The notes under the pieces are model-generated. The model was not told where the DNA came from and ran no database searches. It saw only the letters and a list, made by a program, of their open reading frames with translations. Below, one piece after another: positions 7,729 through 17,492 of a stretch of DNA of 64,000 nt. The stretch spans positions 372,001 through 436,000 of the forward strand of contig JAJPIO010000009.1 in assembly GCA_021324735.1 (NCBI GenBank). The letters run 5' to 3'. Origin of the DNA: Bacteroidota bacterium. Lineage in GTDB: Bacteria > Bacteroidota > Ignavibacteria > Palsa-1295. Each line of letters starts with the position of its first letter. Position 1 is the first letter of the stretch. The position numbers and the translations under genes were made by a program.

Positions 7729-8472
7729 ATGCGAATTTCGGCGTTTTTCGCACTATTATTTTTAGGATTATCCCTTTTCGGCACACCGGACGCGACCGCT
7801 CAGACGAACGCGGTCACCGTCGAGCAGATCGAGTACCTGACCCCGAATCTGGACTCGCTAGCGAAGGCGTTTGTGTCGCTCGGCTTTCAAATTGTGTCCG
7901 AAAAACCAGTTCAGTTCGATCGGCAGCAGTATGAGGTGCTGGTCTCATCAGGGCCGACGATCCACTTGAAGGCGACGCTCTTCAAAGATACCAGTAATTG
8001 GCTTGTAAAAGCGGCGGGGACTTACGGGACGCATGTGACGAGTGTGATGCTGCGCGTACCAAGCCTGACGATGCTTCAGCACCGGTTCGATTCACTTCAA
8101 GTGGCGTACGATACCATCGGCAATGCTATCGCCTTGCGAGGGCCGGAGCCACTCGATGTGATCTTCGTCGATTCCAATTTTGTAGTGCCGCCAAAGCGAG
8201 TTGCTGTGCCGGATACATCACGCATGTTTCCCAGTCGGGTATCATGGTTGGTGCTTTCGGCGAGCCCGGAGGAGGAAGAAGTAATGCGAAAGGTGTGGGC
8301 CGCGCTGGGATTGCATCGATCTCACGAAGGCTGCTGCGATTACTGGCTGATCGGTCCGCCGGAAGATCGCGTGGCTACTCGCTTCGAAATACCATCGCCT
8401 GAAACACCGGACCTGCATTACGAAGGCTCGTGGCTATCGATCGAGCCGGGTGGAGTGGTATTCGCGTATTAG
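7729..8472 (+). CDS. Secreted glyoxalase/VOC-like protein
   Basis: 247 residues from ATG 7729; this start gives a clean signal peptide (MRISAFFALLFLGLSLFG, cleavage near ATAQ). An in-frame GTG at 7687 would add 14 residues ahead of it. The mature part starts VEQIEYLTPNLDSLAKAFVSLGFQIV, which is the layout of a vicinal-oxygen-chelate (glyoxalase/bleomycin-resistance) module. A second half with WLVLSASPEEEEVMRKVWAALGL looks like a second module. A HEGCCDYW segment may bind metal. The enzyme role is unproven. The stop is one base from the convergent dcd stop. Confidence 0.6.
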   Translation: MRISAFFALLFLGLSLFGTPDATAQTNAVTVEQIEYLTPNLDSLAKAFVSLGFQIVSEKPVQFDRQQYEVLVSSGPTIHLKATLFKDTSNWLVKAAGTYGTHVTSVMLRVPSLTMLQHRFDSLQVAYDTIGNAIALRGPEPLDVIFVDSNFVVPPKRVAVPDTSRMFPSRVSWLVLSASPEEEEVMRKVWAALGLHRSHEGCCDYWLIGPPEDRVATRFEIPSPETPDLHYEGSWLSIEPGGVVFAY

Positions 8473-8473
8473 C

Positions 8474-9031
8474 TCATTTCCACGTTCCGGTTTTCTCGTC
8501 CCAATTCTTATACATCATGGATTCCACCGGTTTGCCACTTCGCTCGGCATACTTGGCGCTCGCCTTCTTATTATAAGGGACTTCGCAGTTGCCGGACGTC
8601 TCAAAATAGATAAGCTGTCCAATAGGCATACCGGCGTAAACGCGAACCGGATGCCGGACCGAGATCTCGAGCGTCCACTGATTCGAAAATCCGACGTCGC
8701 CTTTACCAGCCGTTGCATGGATGTCGATACCAAGCCGCCCTACGCTCGATTTACCCTCCAGGAATGGAACGTGCTTATGTGTTTCGGTATATTCTTCCGT
8801 AATACCAAGATAAAGCGTGTCGGGATTGAGAACGATGCCATCACTCGGTATCTCAATGTAGCGTACTTCATTGTGCTTTCTGGCATCGAGCAGGTCATCG
8901 GTATATACGGCGAGCGTCGAGCCAAGATGAACGTCGTAGCTATTGGAGCCGAGGCACTCCGGACGAAACGGCGCGATGACGATCGAGCCATCGTTAATAG
9001 CCTGCTGGATTTCTTTATCGGTTAAAATCAA
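8474..9031 (-). CDS. dcd: dCTP deaminase
   Basis: 185 residues, full length. Converts dCTP to dUTP for thymidylate synthesis in the cytoplasm. Family landmarks are present: MILTDKEIQQAI, RPECLGSNSYDVHLG, PFLEGKSSVGRLGIDIHATAGKGDVGFSNQWTLEI (split: substrate-binding SSVGRLG and the region with the catalytic Glu in TLEI), and YAGMPIGQLIYF. The C-terminus (KYAERSGKPVESMMYKNW) matches the Bacteroidota form. Convergent with the VOC-like gene. Confidence 0.93.
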   Translation of the reverse strand: MILTDKEIQQAINDGSIVIAPFRPECLGSNSYDVHLGSTLAVYTDDLLDARKHNEVRYIEIPSDGIVLNPDTLYLGITEEYTETHKHVPFLEGKSSVGRLGIDIHATAGKGDVGFSNQWTLEISVRHPVRVYAGMPIGQLIYFETSGNCEVPYNKKASAKYAERSGKPVESMMYKNWDEKTGTWK

Positions 9032-9033
9032 AC

Positions 9034-9090
9034 CTGGATTTACTGGATTGGATGGATTTACAAGATTGATTTTGAAGGATGCAAAAGATT
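9034..9090. repeat. Degenerate 7-bp-period array (GGATTTA type)
   Basis: Reads GGATTTA, CTGGATT, GGATGGA, TTTACAA, GATTGAT, TTTGAAG and GATGCAA in consecutive sevens. It lies in the 156-base gap between dcd and the subtilase gene. Weaker periodicity than at the other heptamer loci. Confidence 0.4.
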
Positions 9091-9187
9091 TTGAATGTAA
9101 TGCCCTACGAAGAGACTTAGCGAGCGAGCTAAGTTCGGCGAAGCAATCCGTTGAACAAACGGCAAAATCCGAGAAGAAATTGCGCGG

Positions 9188-12100
9188 CTATTTTGTATCG
9201 TTGATGATAACGAACTTCGATGTTTTGCTATCGACTGCATTGCCGTTAGCATCGGTGCCGCTGACTTCGTAGAGATAGAGTCCGCTGGGCATGAGGCGGC
9301 CTAAGTCATCGCGCATGTCCCACGCGGCGCCGCCCAGTTGTGTGCTCGTCGTTATCGTACGGACGGGATGCATATTCAGGGAGTAGATACGGATGGTCGC
9401 CTGCGGAGTAAGTCGCGCGAACGTGAGTTCACCGTCACTCGTCTTTGCCGGGTCGGGGTAAACGAACGCATTCTCTAAATTCGGTTCGATCACAGAAACA
9501 CCGGCGCAACTACCGGCGCCATTATCGAGCGGGGTATGGCGTGTGCTGGTAATGCCGTTTATACAAAGCACGAACGGAACCCCGAGTCCTGCAAGATGAA
9601 TGTTGCCGGCAACATCGATATACAGCGCATTAGGATTTGCGCTATCGATCGACACATTCGTTAACGTGCCGTAAGGCGAAAGCGAGTAATGAGAAACGTC
9701 GAGCGCATCGGATGATGGCTGTTCGTTAAAGATAACGTGAATGCGAAGTCCGTTCGGTCCTTGATCGAACGTCCACGAAACGATGTAAAACCGATCGAGC
9801 GTAACGACGTGCGAGACGTTGAAAACCAGATAGTGTACCGTATCGAATGGCGAGTTCAGCGTATCGCGCAGATCGAACGAGGTCACGCGTAACTTATGCG
9901 AGCCAACAGCAAGCGGTGCTTGAAGCGAGAGCACAAGCTTGTTTGGTCCGACGATAGCGATCGCATTAGGAAGAATGGTGTCATCGACCATTATTGTCCC
10001 AGCCCAAATGCGGGGCGTGCGAATGCCATTAGTTGAGTGAGCGAGAAGTGATTGTTCGCTCGAATATTGTGCGCTATCCAACTGAGGCATGGGATGCACG
10101 ATCACTTCGAATCCGAATGCCGGCAGGCTGATAGGAGTGCTGTAAGCTGGCGAAACCGCCGCAACGGAATATATCAGCACATCGCCGTTCGCTACGGTTG
10201 AATCGGTGTAACGCGATGAGGTGGTCGAGTCGATCACTGTGTACGTTCTATCCGTCGGCAGCGCGCGGAGAATAAGATATTTCGTTGCTTTTTCTACCGG
10301 CGCCCACTCCAGGTCAACGCGATCGGTATCGCGCGGAGAGACCATAAATCCGGCCGGTGAAGGCGTTTGCGTGAGATAAGAATTCGACCGTTCGAAAAAG
10401 CGAATGGAATCGCCGGCGAAAAATCCGAACTCACGTTTGCCGTTGCGGTCGAAATCCCATGCAAGTGCGCCGTGCGGGCTAGTGGAGAGAGGATACTGCC
10501 AGACCGGCTTCATCGCATGCGACGATGAATCGTACTCGATCAGATAGAAATTTGGGAAGAGCGAAAGCACCAGGTCATCGACCGAATGCCCCGTCACATT
10601 CGTAACGCGCGAGAGCGAGCAATTGCGATCGCTATTGATATAGAAGTGATCGTTCTGGTTCGACCCCCAGAAGTGCTCGACGTACATCGGCGCAAACTTC
10701 ATTCCGCCAAGGTTTCGCAGGACTTTTACCGTCCAATAGGCGGCATGATATTCATCGAGCGTATCCTGTTGGAAGATCGGGTGGTATGCAAAGGCGATAT
10801 CGGGTTTGCCATCGCCATCGAAATCACCGACGGTTACCAGCGAGCCGCTGGAGGCTCCATCATTCTCATCAGTAAAGACGGCGCGAAAACCGGTCGGCGC
10901 CGTAGCATCGCGCTCGTAAACGATGAGGTCGGCATCGTCATCGAGTGTGACGAGATCGTCAAAGCCGTTTCCGCGAAGATCCGCATGAACGACGTTCGGC
11001 CACGAATAGGTATTCTGCGAATTATAATAGTCTGGCGTCGATGGATTTATCATCGAGCCTAACTTGATGTAGCGGCCTGCATCGTATTTATAGGCTACGC
11101 AGGAATCGCCCAAGGTACCGATGACGTCCTGCGCATGATTCGCTTCCAGTGCCGCAAACGTGCTCCCATAGAGCGTATCATTTTGATAGATGATACCGCC
11201 TAAGATCGAATGTTTCCCATTCGCCTTATAAACTCGCGTCACGCCGCACGATTGGCTTCCACCAGACCCGCGAATATGCATGCCGAGCGAGTCGTAGGTT
11301 GTATCGTACGTAAAGGGAAAAAAGCACGTATCGATACTTTGCACGAGTAACTCGGGGCGATTATCGCCCTGCGAATTACCGAGCGCGCGAGGAATAGCAG
11401 GATCGTCGAGCGAGTCGATGGCGATAAAACGGCGCTTCGTCGAATCGAAACGAAAGACCGTGAGTATTCCGCTCTCGTTCGGATTCTCGATCGCTTCGTC
11501 GCCTGTTGGCAGCATGAGCGTCGTATCCAGCGCGAAGCCGCCAGGAAGCGTATATGGCTTTTCAACAAAACCATCCTGCGGTACAGCGTCATCTGGAATG
11601 ATGGCCGTGGTATCGATTATGGTTGTGTTGCCATCCGGTGTGCGAAGAATGGCCGCGATCGCAAGGGGCACTCCTGCTTGTGCGGCTTCTCGCTTGATGA
11701 GTGCAATGTGCTCGAAGCCGATCTTATCGTTCGCAATCGTGGAGGGCTTTGCACCTTGTGCAGCGTAGTGTACTTCGAGTTGGGTCGGAATATCGGAAGT
11801 AGCCTGAACGAGAAGTCCGCGCTGGTTATTGATCCATAAGGAATCGATAGAAAAGAGAACGAACTTCGGCGGTGCCGCTGCGAGCGCGATAATGCAATGC
11901 TCTTCGGTGCTGCGGTTATCACTCGAGCGGACCGCGAGGCGAACGGTGTAGTAGCCGGGCCGAAGTCCAGCCGTATTCCATACACCGAACGTAGTATCAA
12001 GGACCTGCGACGTACCACTCGCGATGTTGTGCCAATTGTTTACCGATGGGTTTGTATCTGGCCGCATGCCATACGCCCAATCGACAGAGTAACCGGTAAA

Positions 12101-13690
12101 CAGTGTGGAGATCGCGCTGCCGGTAAGGTGAATGGTATCGCCGATCCTGAATTCGTCGAGGCGGTGTGGCGATGTAAGCTTAATATTCGCGCCACCTTTG
12201 TACGTAAGTGCAGCGAGTGCATCGATGCGGCCATTGGCACTGCGATGATCGTAACCACGATCGCCGACGTCTTTCGTGGTCGATTCGATGATGCTTCGCA
12301 GTTCAACCGGGGAAAGCCTCGGATCTTTTGATAACAATAATGCGGCAATCCCTGCCGCGATCGGCGAAGCCGCGCTGGTACCAGAAACGGAATCGTACGA
12401 ACCACCTTTGGCGGTGGTGAGGACGTATTCCGCCGGTGCGACGACGTCTAACTCTTCGCTGTGCGTTGTAAATGCGTAAAGATTGTCGGGACTGGGGTAG
12501 CTCGTTGTTCCGCCGACTGAAACGACTTCATCGAATTCGGCAGGATAGTTGGGGCCATCCGTACCATCGTTACCACTCGATCCAAAAACGGCAACACCCT
12601 TTGCGATCGCATACCGAATGGCATCGCGTTGAAGTAGCGATGGAATAATATCACCGAACGAGCAATTGAGAACGCGAACACCATTATCGGCTGCATAGAC
12701 AATTGCGGAAGCGATATCATCGTCCTCACCGGTACCGTTGGCATCGAACGCCTTGAGCGCTACCAGCTTGCACTTCGGCGCAATACCGCTTACGCCAATA
12801 CCATTATTTTGCTGAGCTGCCAAAATGCCAGCGACGACCGTACCGTGGCCGTGTTCATCCACGGGAAACGGATCGCGGCCAAACCAATCGCCGGTATTTA
12901 TCTGCTCCTGATCGACGAAGTTGTAGCCGATGACGTCGTTAGCGTAGCCGTTGCCATCGTGGTCTTTGCCGTCGATGTCGCCGTAAACGGTATCGCCGCG
13001 CGCATCAACGCCTTTTACGGTGTCCGGCCATGCATCGAAGAGGCCGTTATGATTGATGTCTTCCGCAGGATTAACCGCGAATTGAAATTTGAGATCGGGA
13101 TGCAGCCAATCGACACCCGTATCGACAAAGCCGATCTTTACTGTGCTGTCGCCTTCGGTGATCTGCCATGCTTCGGGGGCGTGAACGTTCGTAAGCCACC
13201 ATTGGGCGAAGAAGAGAGGATCGTTGGGAGCAAAGTCCTCAGTGCTGAGTGCTGAGTGCTGAGTATCCATTTGATTAGACTTAGGACTCAGGACTAAGGA
13301 CTTAGGACTTCGATCGGCCTGAATGTGATATCTGTAATTCGGCTCGACGTATTCAAACTCGGGCACGCGTGCAAGTTGGCGAACGGCGTCCTGGGCGTTT
13401 AAGTCAGAACGGAGCGGAATTTGAACGATGCGATCGAGTGTCGAAGCGGAGTTTATTCCTTGTAAGCCTGCGCCTTTTGCAGGGCGCTTAAAAACCTGGC
13501 GATAAATAGTAGGAGAAGCGCTGACCGCTCGCAGTTTCGAAAGAGTGGCAGCATCGCCCAGGGCTGCAGCGGTTCGAAATTTTACGATAATGCTGTGGAC
13601 TGTGGAATCGATAAGGATAGAGTGCGAAGACTGAGCCTGCGCGCTTGCGCACCATGCGAGAAGTAGGAGAACGAGCAGCCGACGGTACAT
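9188..13690 (-). CDS. Large secreted subtilisin-like (S8) protease with FlgD-like C-terminus
   Basis: 1500 residues. Signal peptide (1-20), then a fervidolysin-type propeptide (HSIIVKFRTAAALGDAATL to YVEPNYRY). The S8 catalytic domain carries Asp near 190 (IGFVDTGVDWLHPDL), His near 277 (DEHGHGTVVAGILA) and Ser near 438 (SGTSAASPIAAGIAALL). Beyond it are beta-rich modules and FG-GAP/VCBS-like repeats (VTVGDFDGDGKPDIAFAY, VHADLRGNGFDDLVTLDDD, LAWDFDRNGKREFGFF). A fibronectin-III-like part follows, and finally a FlgD-like/T9SS-type end (IRIYSLNMHPVRTI, GRLMPSGLYLYEV). Likely an extracellular or surface protease. Residues about 127-152, between propeptide and catalytic domain, are encoded by two inverted 7-bp-period arrays. 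GGAAAGGA sits just before the ATG. Confidence 0.92.
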   Translation of the reverse strand: MYRRLLVLLLLAWCASAQAQSSHSILIDSTVHSIIVKFRTAAALGDAATLSKLRAVSASPTIYRQVFKRPAKGAGLQGINSASTLDRIVQIPLRSDLNAQDAVRQLARVPEFEYVEPNYRYHIQADRSPKSLVLSPKSNQMDTQHSALSTEDFAPNDPLFFAQWWLTNVHAPEAWQITEGDSTVKIGFVDTGVDWLHPDLKFQFAVNPAEDINHNGLFDAWPDTVKGVDARGDTVYGDIDGKDHDGNGYANDVIGYNFVDQEQINTGDWFGRDPFPVDEHGHGTVVAGILAAQQNNGIGVSGIAPKCKLVALKAFDANGTGEDDDIASAIVYAADNGVRVLNCSFGDIIPSLLQRDAIRYAIAKGVAVFGSSGNDGTDGPNYPAEFDEVVSVGGTTSYPSPDNLYAFTTHSEELDVVAPAEYVLTTAKGGSYDSVSGTSAASPIAAGIAALLLSKDPRLSPVELRSIIESTTKDVGDRGYDHRSANGRIDALAALTYKGGANIKLTSPHRLDEFRIGDTIHLTGSAISTLFTGYSVDWAYGMRPDTNPSVNNWHNIASGTSQVLDTTFGVWNTAGLRPGYYTVRLAVRSSDNRSTEEHCIIALAAAPPKFVLFSIDSLWINNQRGLLVQATSDIPTQLEVHYAAQGAKPSTIANDKIGFEHIALIKREAAQAGVPLAIAAILRTPDGNTTIIDTTAIIPDDAVPQDGFVEKPYTLPGGFALDTTLMLPTGDEAIENPNESGILTVFRFDSTKRRFIAIDSLDDPAIPRALGNSQGDNRPELLVQSIDTCFFPFTYDTTYDSLGMHIRGSGGSQSCGVTRVYKANGKHSILGGIIYQNDTLYGSTFAALEANHAQDVIGTLGDSCVAYKYDAGRYIKLGSMINPSTPDYYNSQNTYSWPNVVHADLRGNGFDDLVTLDDDADLIVYERDATAPTGFRAVFTDENDGASSGSLVTVGDFDGDGKPDIAFAYHPIFQQDTLDEYHAAYWTVKVLRNLGGMKFAPMYVEHFWGSNQNDHFYINSDRNCSLSRVTNVTGHSVDDLVLSLFPNFYLIEYDSSSHAMKPVWQYPLSTSPHGALAWDFDRNGKREFGFFAGDSIRFFERSNSYLTQTPSPAGFMVSPRDTDRVDLEWAPVEKATKYLILRALPTDRTYTVIDSTTSSRYTDSTVANGDVLIYSVAAVSPAYSTPISLPAFGFEVIVHPMPQLDSAQYSSEQSLLAHSTNGIRTPRIWAGTIMVDDTILPNAIAIVGPNKLVLSLQAPLAVGSHKLRVTSFDLRDTLNSPFDTVHYLVFNVSHVVTLDRFYIVSWTFDQGPNGLRIHVIFNEQPSSDALDVSHYSLSPYGTLTNVSIDSANPNALYIDVAGNIHLAGLGVPFVLCINGITSTRHTPLDNGAGSCAGVSVIEPNLENAFVYPDPAKTSDGELTFARLTPQATIRIYSLNMHPVRTITTSTQLGGAAWDMRDDLGRLMPSGLYLYEVSGTDANGNAVDSKTSKFVIINDTK
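13234..13308. repeat. Inverted pair of 7-bp-period arrays inside the subtilase gene
   Basis: Left array: AGTGCTG three times (13241-13261) with flanking variants GTCCTCA and AGTATCC. Right array: ATTAGAC, TTAGGAC, TCAGGAC, TAAGGAC, TTAGGAC (13274-13308). The right array read on the other strand is of the AGTCCTA type, so the two are in inverted orientation around a 5-base core. The insertion is in frame with the protease. Confidence 0.75.
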
Positions 13691-13762
13691 TCCTTTCCTT
13701 AACGGGTACCGGCAATGGCCCGTTCAGAACCGAAAGGGAAATTTGAGTACCTTTATTCGCGA

Positions 13763-15340
13763 CTAATCGTCGTTTTCCTGGGTCTGGTCGTCGAAGGGGA
13801 CGGGGTAGTGCCCGGTGAAGCAGGCAGTGCAATAACCGATGTCGTTACCGGCTTTATCTTTACGCGGCACGCTATCGAGTAACTTTTTGACCGAGAGATA
13901 GCGCAGCGAGTCGACGCCGAGGGCTTTTCCGATCTCTTCCTCGTTCGTATAGTGATTCGCTATGAGCTCACTGCGGCTGGGGAAGTCCATGCCGTACTTG
14001 CAGGGATGAGTGATCGGAGGGGCGGTAATACGCAGGTGGACTTCGCGCGGTCCGGCGTCACGAATCAAATTTACCAGTGATTTCGAAGTCGTGCCGCGAA
14101 CGATCGAGTCATCAACAACGACCACTTTCTTATCTTTCAGTACTCCTTTGACGGTATTGAACTTTACCTTTACCTTCATTTCGCGCCGGTCTTGTCCGGG
14201 TTGAATAAAGGTGCGGCCAACATAGTGTGACCGGATGAGGCCGATCTGATACTTGGTCTGGTTACCGAGTTTCTGATTCTCACTTGCATACCCTAAGGTC
14301 GCGGTGTTGGAAGAATCGGGTACATTGATAACGGTTACTTTCCGGCCGTCTTCATGTGGTACCGGGGATTCCGACGCCAGGTTCTTGCCAAGTTTACGGC
14401 GGATCCGGTCTACGTTCTCTTCAAATACTTTAGAATCGGGACGCGCGAAGTAGATATATTCAAAGATGCAGTGCGTCGGCGTCGGCGGCTTTTCTACGAC
14501 ATAGGTCGACCGAACTTCGCCAGTCTTTACTGTATGTTCATCTATAATGAGAATCTCATTCGGATGAACGTCGCGAATATATTCCGCACCCACGATATCG
14601 AATGCGCAGGTTTCGGAAGCCACCATGTACGCCCAGTCGCCATCGGCACGCTTGAGGCGCCCGAAGGCAAGCGGACGAATACCGCGCGGATCGCGTGCGG
14701 CGACGAGCGAAGTATCGGTCAGCATTGCGAGTGAATAGGCGCCACGCGTTTGTTGTAGCGCATCGCGGATCTGATCGATCTGATCTTCTTTATGAGACCG
14801 TGCAACGAGATGCAGAATGAGTTCGCTATCGGTCGAGGTCTGAAAGATCGTGCCTTGCTCGCTCAAGGCGTCACGGAGCGTATGGGTATTGGTCAGGTTA
14901 CCGTTATGGGCGAGGCCAAAATTTCCGAGCCGATAATGCATAAAGAACGGCTGGATATTCTCTATTTTGCCGCTCGCACCGGTGGTAGAATAACGGTTGT
15001 GCCCAAGAGCGGTATCGCCGATGAGCGTTTCAGAAAGGATCTTATGGTCCTTAAAGACGTCGAGGACGAGTCCGTTATCTTTATGAATTCTGAACTTGCG
15101 TTTCGGCCCTTTTGCGCCGCTCTCTGTATAAGCCGAGAGTATTCCTGCCGCCTCTTGTCCGCGATGCTGAAGTGCATGCAGTGCGTAGTATGCTATTACG
15201 CTGGCCTCCGGGTGATTAAAAATGCCAACTACGCCACAATTACTTTCGGGTTTATCCAATTCACGGTCCTGGTTGCTCGAGCCAGGAATCGTTAAAACAG
15301 GAAGCTCAATCGCGCAGGGGTCGGCAGTAGTTTTAGGCAT
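13763..15340 (-). CDS. purF: Amidophosphoribosyltransferase
   Basis: 525 residues; catalyses the first step of purine synthesis (PRPP plus glutamine to phosphoribosylamine). The N-terminal nucleophile hydrolase domain has its catalytic Cys at residue 35 (ESNCGVVGIF), so about 34 residues form a propeptide to be removed. HALQHRGQEAAGI, GHNRYSTTG and the PRPP-binding VVVVDDSIVRGTTSK are all present. Cysteines in HCIFEYIYF, HPCKYGMD and YCTACFTGHY match the four ligands of the Bacillus-type [4Fe-4S] cluster. It stands alone here, not in a pur operon, and is divergent from the ABC exporter. Confidence 0.95.
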   Translation of the reverse strand: MPKTTADPCAIELPVLTIPGSSNQDRELDKPESNCGVVGIFNHPEASVIAYYALHALQHRGQEAAGILSAYTESGAKGPKRKFRIHKDNGLVLDVFKDHKILSETLIGDTALGHNRYSTTGASGKIENIQPFFMHYRLGNFGLAHNGNLTNTHTLRDALSEQGTIFQTSTDSELILHLVARSHKEDQIDQIRDALQQTRGAYSLAMLTDTSLVAARDPRGIRPLAFGRLKRADGDWAYMVASETCAFDIVGAEYIRDVHPNEILIIDEHTVKTGEVRSTYVVEKPPTPTHCIFEYIYFARPDSKVFEENVDRIRRKLGKNLASESPVPHEDGRKVTVINVPDSSNTATLGYASENQKLGNQTKYQIGLIRSHYVGRTFIQPGQDRREMKVKVKFNTVKGVLKDKKVVVVDDSIVRGTTSKSLVNLIRDAGPREVHLRITAPPITHPCKYGMDFPSRSELIANHYTNEEEIGKALGVDSLRYLSVKKLLDSVPRKDKAGNDIGYCTACFTGHYPVPFDDQTQENDD

Positions 15341-15628
15341 TGGAGCGAGCTAAACACTCGGGGCACGGCGAGAATTTCCGGGCATAGTAAGAGCCGCACT
15401 CTACATCGGTTGAAAAAAAAGAATTTTTAATAGTTAACTCTTCTTTATTCTCCTTAACTCTTTGTATTTCCTCCTCTTGTTAATTTTTCTCTTTCCACTA
15501 CGGCCTCGCATCGGTTGAACTGCCATTCCTGATACGAGTGTTGTCTAAAACCGGATAATATCCGATGAATCCTGGGAAATCGATCCGGTCAATCTTTTTA
15601 ATCCAGTAGATCCTGGTTCTGGGCCGTT
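15341..15628. other. Intergenic region between divergent purF and ABC exporter
   Basis: 288 bases. The centre (about 15410-15500) is AT-rich on one strand and then pyrimidine-rich (repeated CTCTT, TCCTC). Both divergent promoters should lie here, but I see no convincing -33/-7 pair, riboswitch or terminator. No PurR-like palindrome was recognised. Confidence 0.4.
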
Positions 15629-17428
15629 ATGGCGATCGAAGAAGATGTAATAGGTAAAGCATACGACGCCAATCTGATGCGTCGTTTGGTGAGCTACCTC
15701 CGCCCGTATAAGTGGAAGGTGTTTCTTGCCGTGTTCATTACGATCGTGGTTTCGGCGCTGGGGCCGCTCAGGCCTCTGCTGACTATGGTGGCGATCGACA
15801 AGTATATTGCCCACGGAGATTATGGCGGATTGGCGCAGATCGTCGGTATTATCATTGGTACGCTCGTTCTCCAATCGGTTATCCAGTATGGGCAAACGCT
15901 GGTAACAGCATGGATCGGTCAGCAAACGGTGCTCGATCTTCGCCGTGAGCTATTCGCACATTTGCAGGAGCTTTCGATGCGCTTTTTTGACCGGAATCCG
16001 GTCGGGCGACTGGTGACGCGTATTACGAACGACGTCGAAGTGCTGAACGAGCTCTTCAGCTCCGGCATCATTATGATCGTTGCCGATGTGTTCGTGATCT
16101 TGTGGATCTTCATCTTCATGTTCTGGACGAGCTGGAAGCTTTCGCTCGTGGTCCTGACGGTCTTCCCGTTTTTGCTCATTGCGACCGCGATCTTCCGTAA
16201 AAAGGCGAGGGAGTCGTATCGAGAAGTGCGGTTACTCGTCGCACGCGTCAATGCATTCCTGAATGAGCACGTCTCCGGCATGATCACTGTGCAACTGTTC
16301 GGCGGAGAAGCACACACCTTTCGCCAGTTCGATAAGATCAACCACGACACAGCGGATGCCAATATTCGCAGTGTGTTCTACTATGCGGTATTCTACCCGG
16401 CAGTCGAATTTTTGTCCTCGATCGCGACGGCGCTTATTGTGTGGTATGGCGGCACGCTCGCGCTTGGTAGTAAGAACGGTATGATCGCCGGGGTTACGGT
16501 CGGTACGCTTATCGCTTTTTATCAATTCACCGAGCAATTTTTCCGGCCTATCCGGGACTTGGCCGATAAGTACAATATTCTGCAATCGGCGATGGCAGCG
16601 AGCGAACGCATTTTCCGTTTGCTCGACGATAAAACGATCCTCGCATTACCGCCTGCTGCGGAGCACATCGAGCGCTTGCGGGGCGAGGTCGAATTTCGAA
16701 ACGTCTGGTTCGCATACAACAAAGAAGATTATGTCCTGAAAGATATTTCGTTCACGGTAAAACCCGGACAAACCGTTGCATTTGTTGGCGCGACCGGAGC
16801 AGGCAAATCATCGATCACGAACCTGATGATGCGGCTCTATGAATTCCAGAGGGGCGAGATCCTGATCGATGGAAAGGATATTCGCTCGCTCGACCCCTTG
16901 GAATTGCGCCGGGATACTGCCATCGTACTGCAGGACGTATTTCTCTTCAGTGCTGATGTGGCGACCAATATCAGTCTCGGAAATCCGGATATTCCTCAAG
17001 AGAAAATTCGCGAGGCAGCGACGCTCGTGGGAGCAGATGATTTTATTTCTCGCTTGCCGCGCGGGTTCGATTCGCAGGTGAAAGAGCGCGGCGCCATCTT
17101 ATCGGTCGGGGAAAAGCAACTCATCTCATTTGCTCGCGCGCTCGCATACGATCCCAGCATTCTCATACTCGATGAAGCGACCTCGAGTGTCGATACGGAA
17201 TCGGAGCAGATGATACAGCGGGCTATTGAAAAGCTGCTGAAAGGCCGGACGTCGCTCGTGATCGCGCATCGCTTGTCAACGATACAAAAGGCCGACAAAA
17301 TCATCGTAATGCACCACGGGCAGATCCGCGAGCAAGGCACCCACGAAGAGCTGCTGCGGCTGGGAGGTATTTACCGAACCCTGTATGAGTTGCAGTATAA
17401 AGAACAGGAAGTGGCAAAGGCGGCGTAA
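15629..17428 (+). CDS. ABC exporter, fused permease and ATPase (MsbA/LmrA-like)
   Basis: 599 residues, a half-transporter that would work as a dimer in the inner membrane. Six transmembrane helices lie in residues about 30-320, and the DLRRELFAHLQELSMRFFDRNPVGRLVTR coupling segment is typical. The nucleotide-binding domain has Walker A GATGAGKSS (about 387), Q-loop VLQDVFLFS, signature LSVGEKQ (about 490, with V-G-E in place of the common G-G-Q), Walker B ILILDEATSS and H-loop IAHRLSTI. Lipid, peptide or drug export are all possible; context gives no substrate. No ribosome site is obvious before the ATG. Confidence 0.9.
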   Translation: MAIEEDVIGKAYDANLMRRLVSYLRPYKWKVFLAVFITIVVSALGPLRPLLTMVAIDKYIAHGDYGGLAQIVGIIIGTLVLQSVIQYGQTLVTAWIGQQTVLDLRRELFAHLQELSMRFFDRNPVGRLVTRITNDVEVLNELFSSGIIMIVADVFVILWIFIFMFWTSWKLSLVVLTVFPFLLIATAIFRKKARESYREVRLLVARVNAFLNEHVSGMITVQLFGGEAHTFRQFDKINHDTADANIRSVFYYAVFYPAVEFLSSIATALIVWYGGTLALGSKNGMIAGVTVGTLIAFYQFTEQFFRPIRDLADKYNILQSAMAASERIFRLLDDKTILALPPAAEHIERLRGEVEFRNVWFAYNKEDYVLKDISFTVKPGQTVAFVGATGAGKSSITNLMMRLYEFQRGEILIDGKDIRSLDPLELRRDTAIVLQDVFLFSADVATNISLGNPDIPQEKIREAATLVGADDFISRLPRGFDSQVKERGAILSVGEKQLISFARALAYDPSILILDEATSSVDTESEQMIQRAIEKLLKGRTSLVIAHRLSTIQKADKIIVMHHGQIREQGTHEELLRLGGIYRTLYELQYKEQEVAKAA

Positions 17429-17492
17429 CGACTGGTGCAGTTTTTTTGATAGTCCTATCAATATTTCCCAATTAGAGTTCGAGAGGACAACC

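Noticed and set aside
10586-11062. 158-codon plus-strand frame
   Set aside because: Antisense shadow within the intact 1500-residue subtilase gene.
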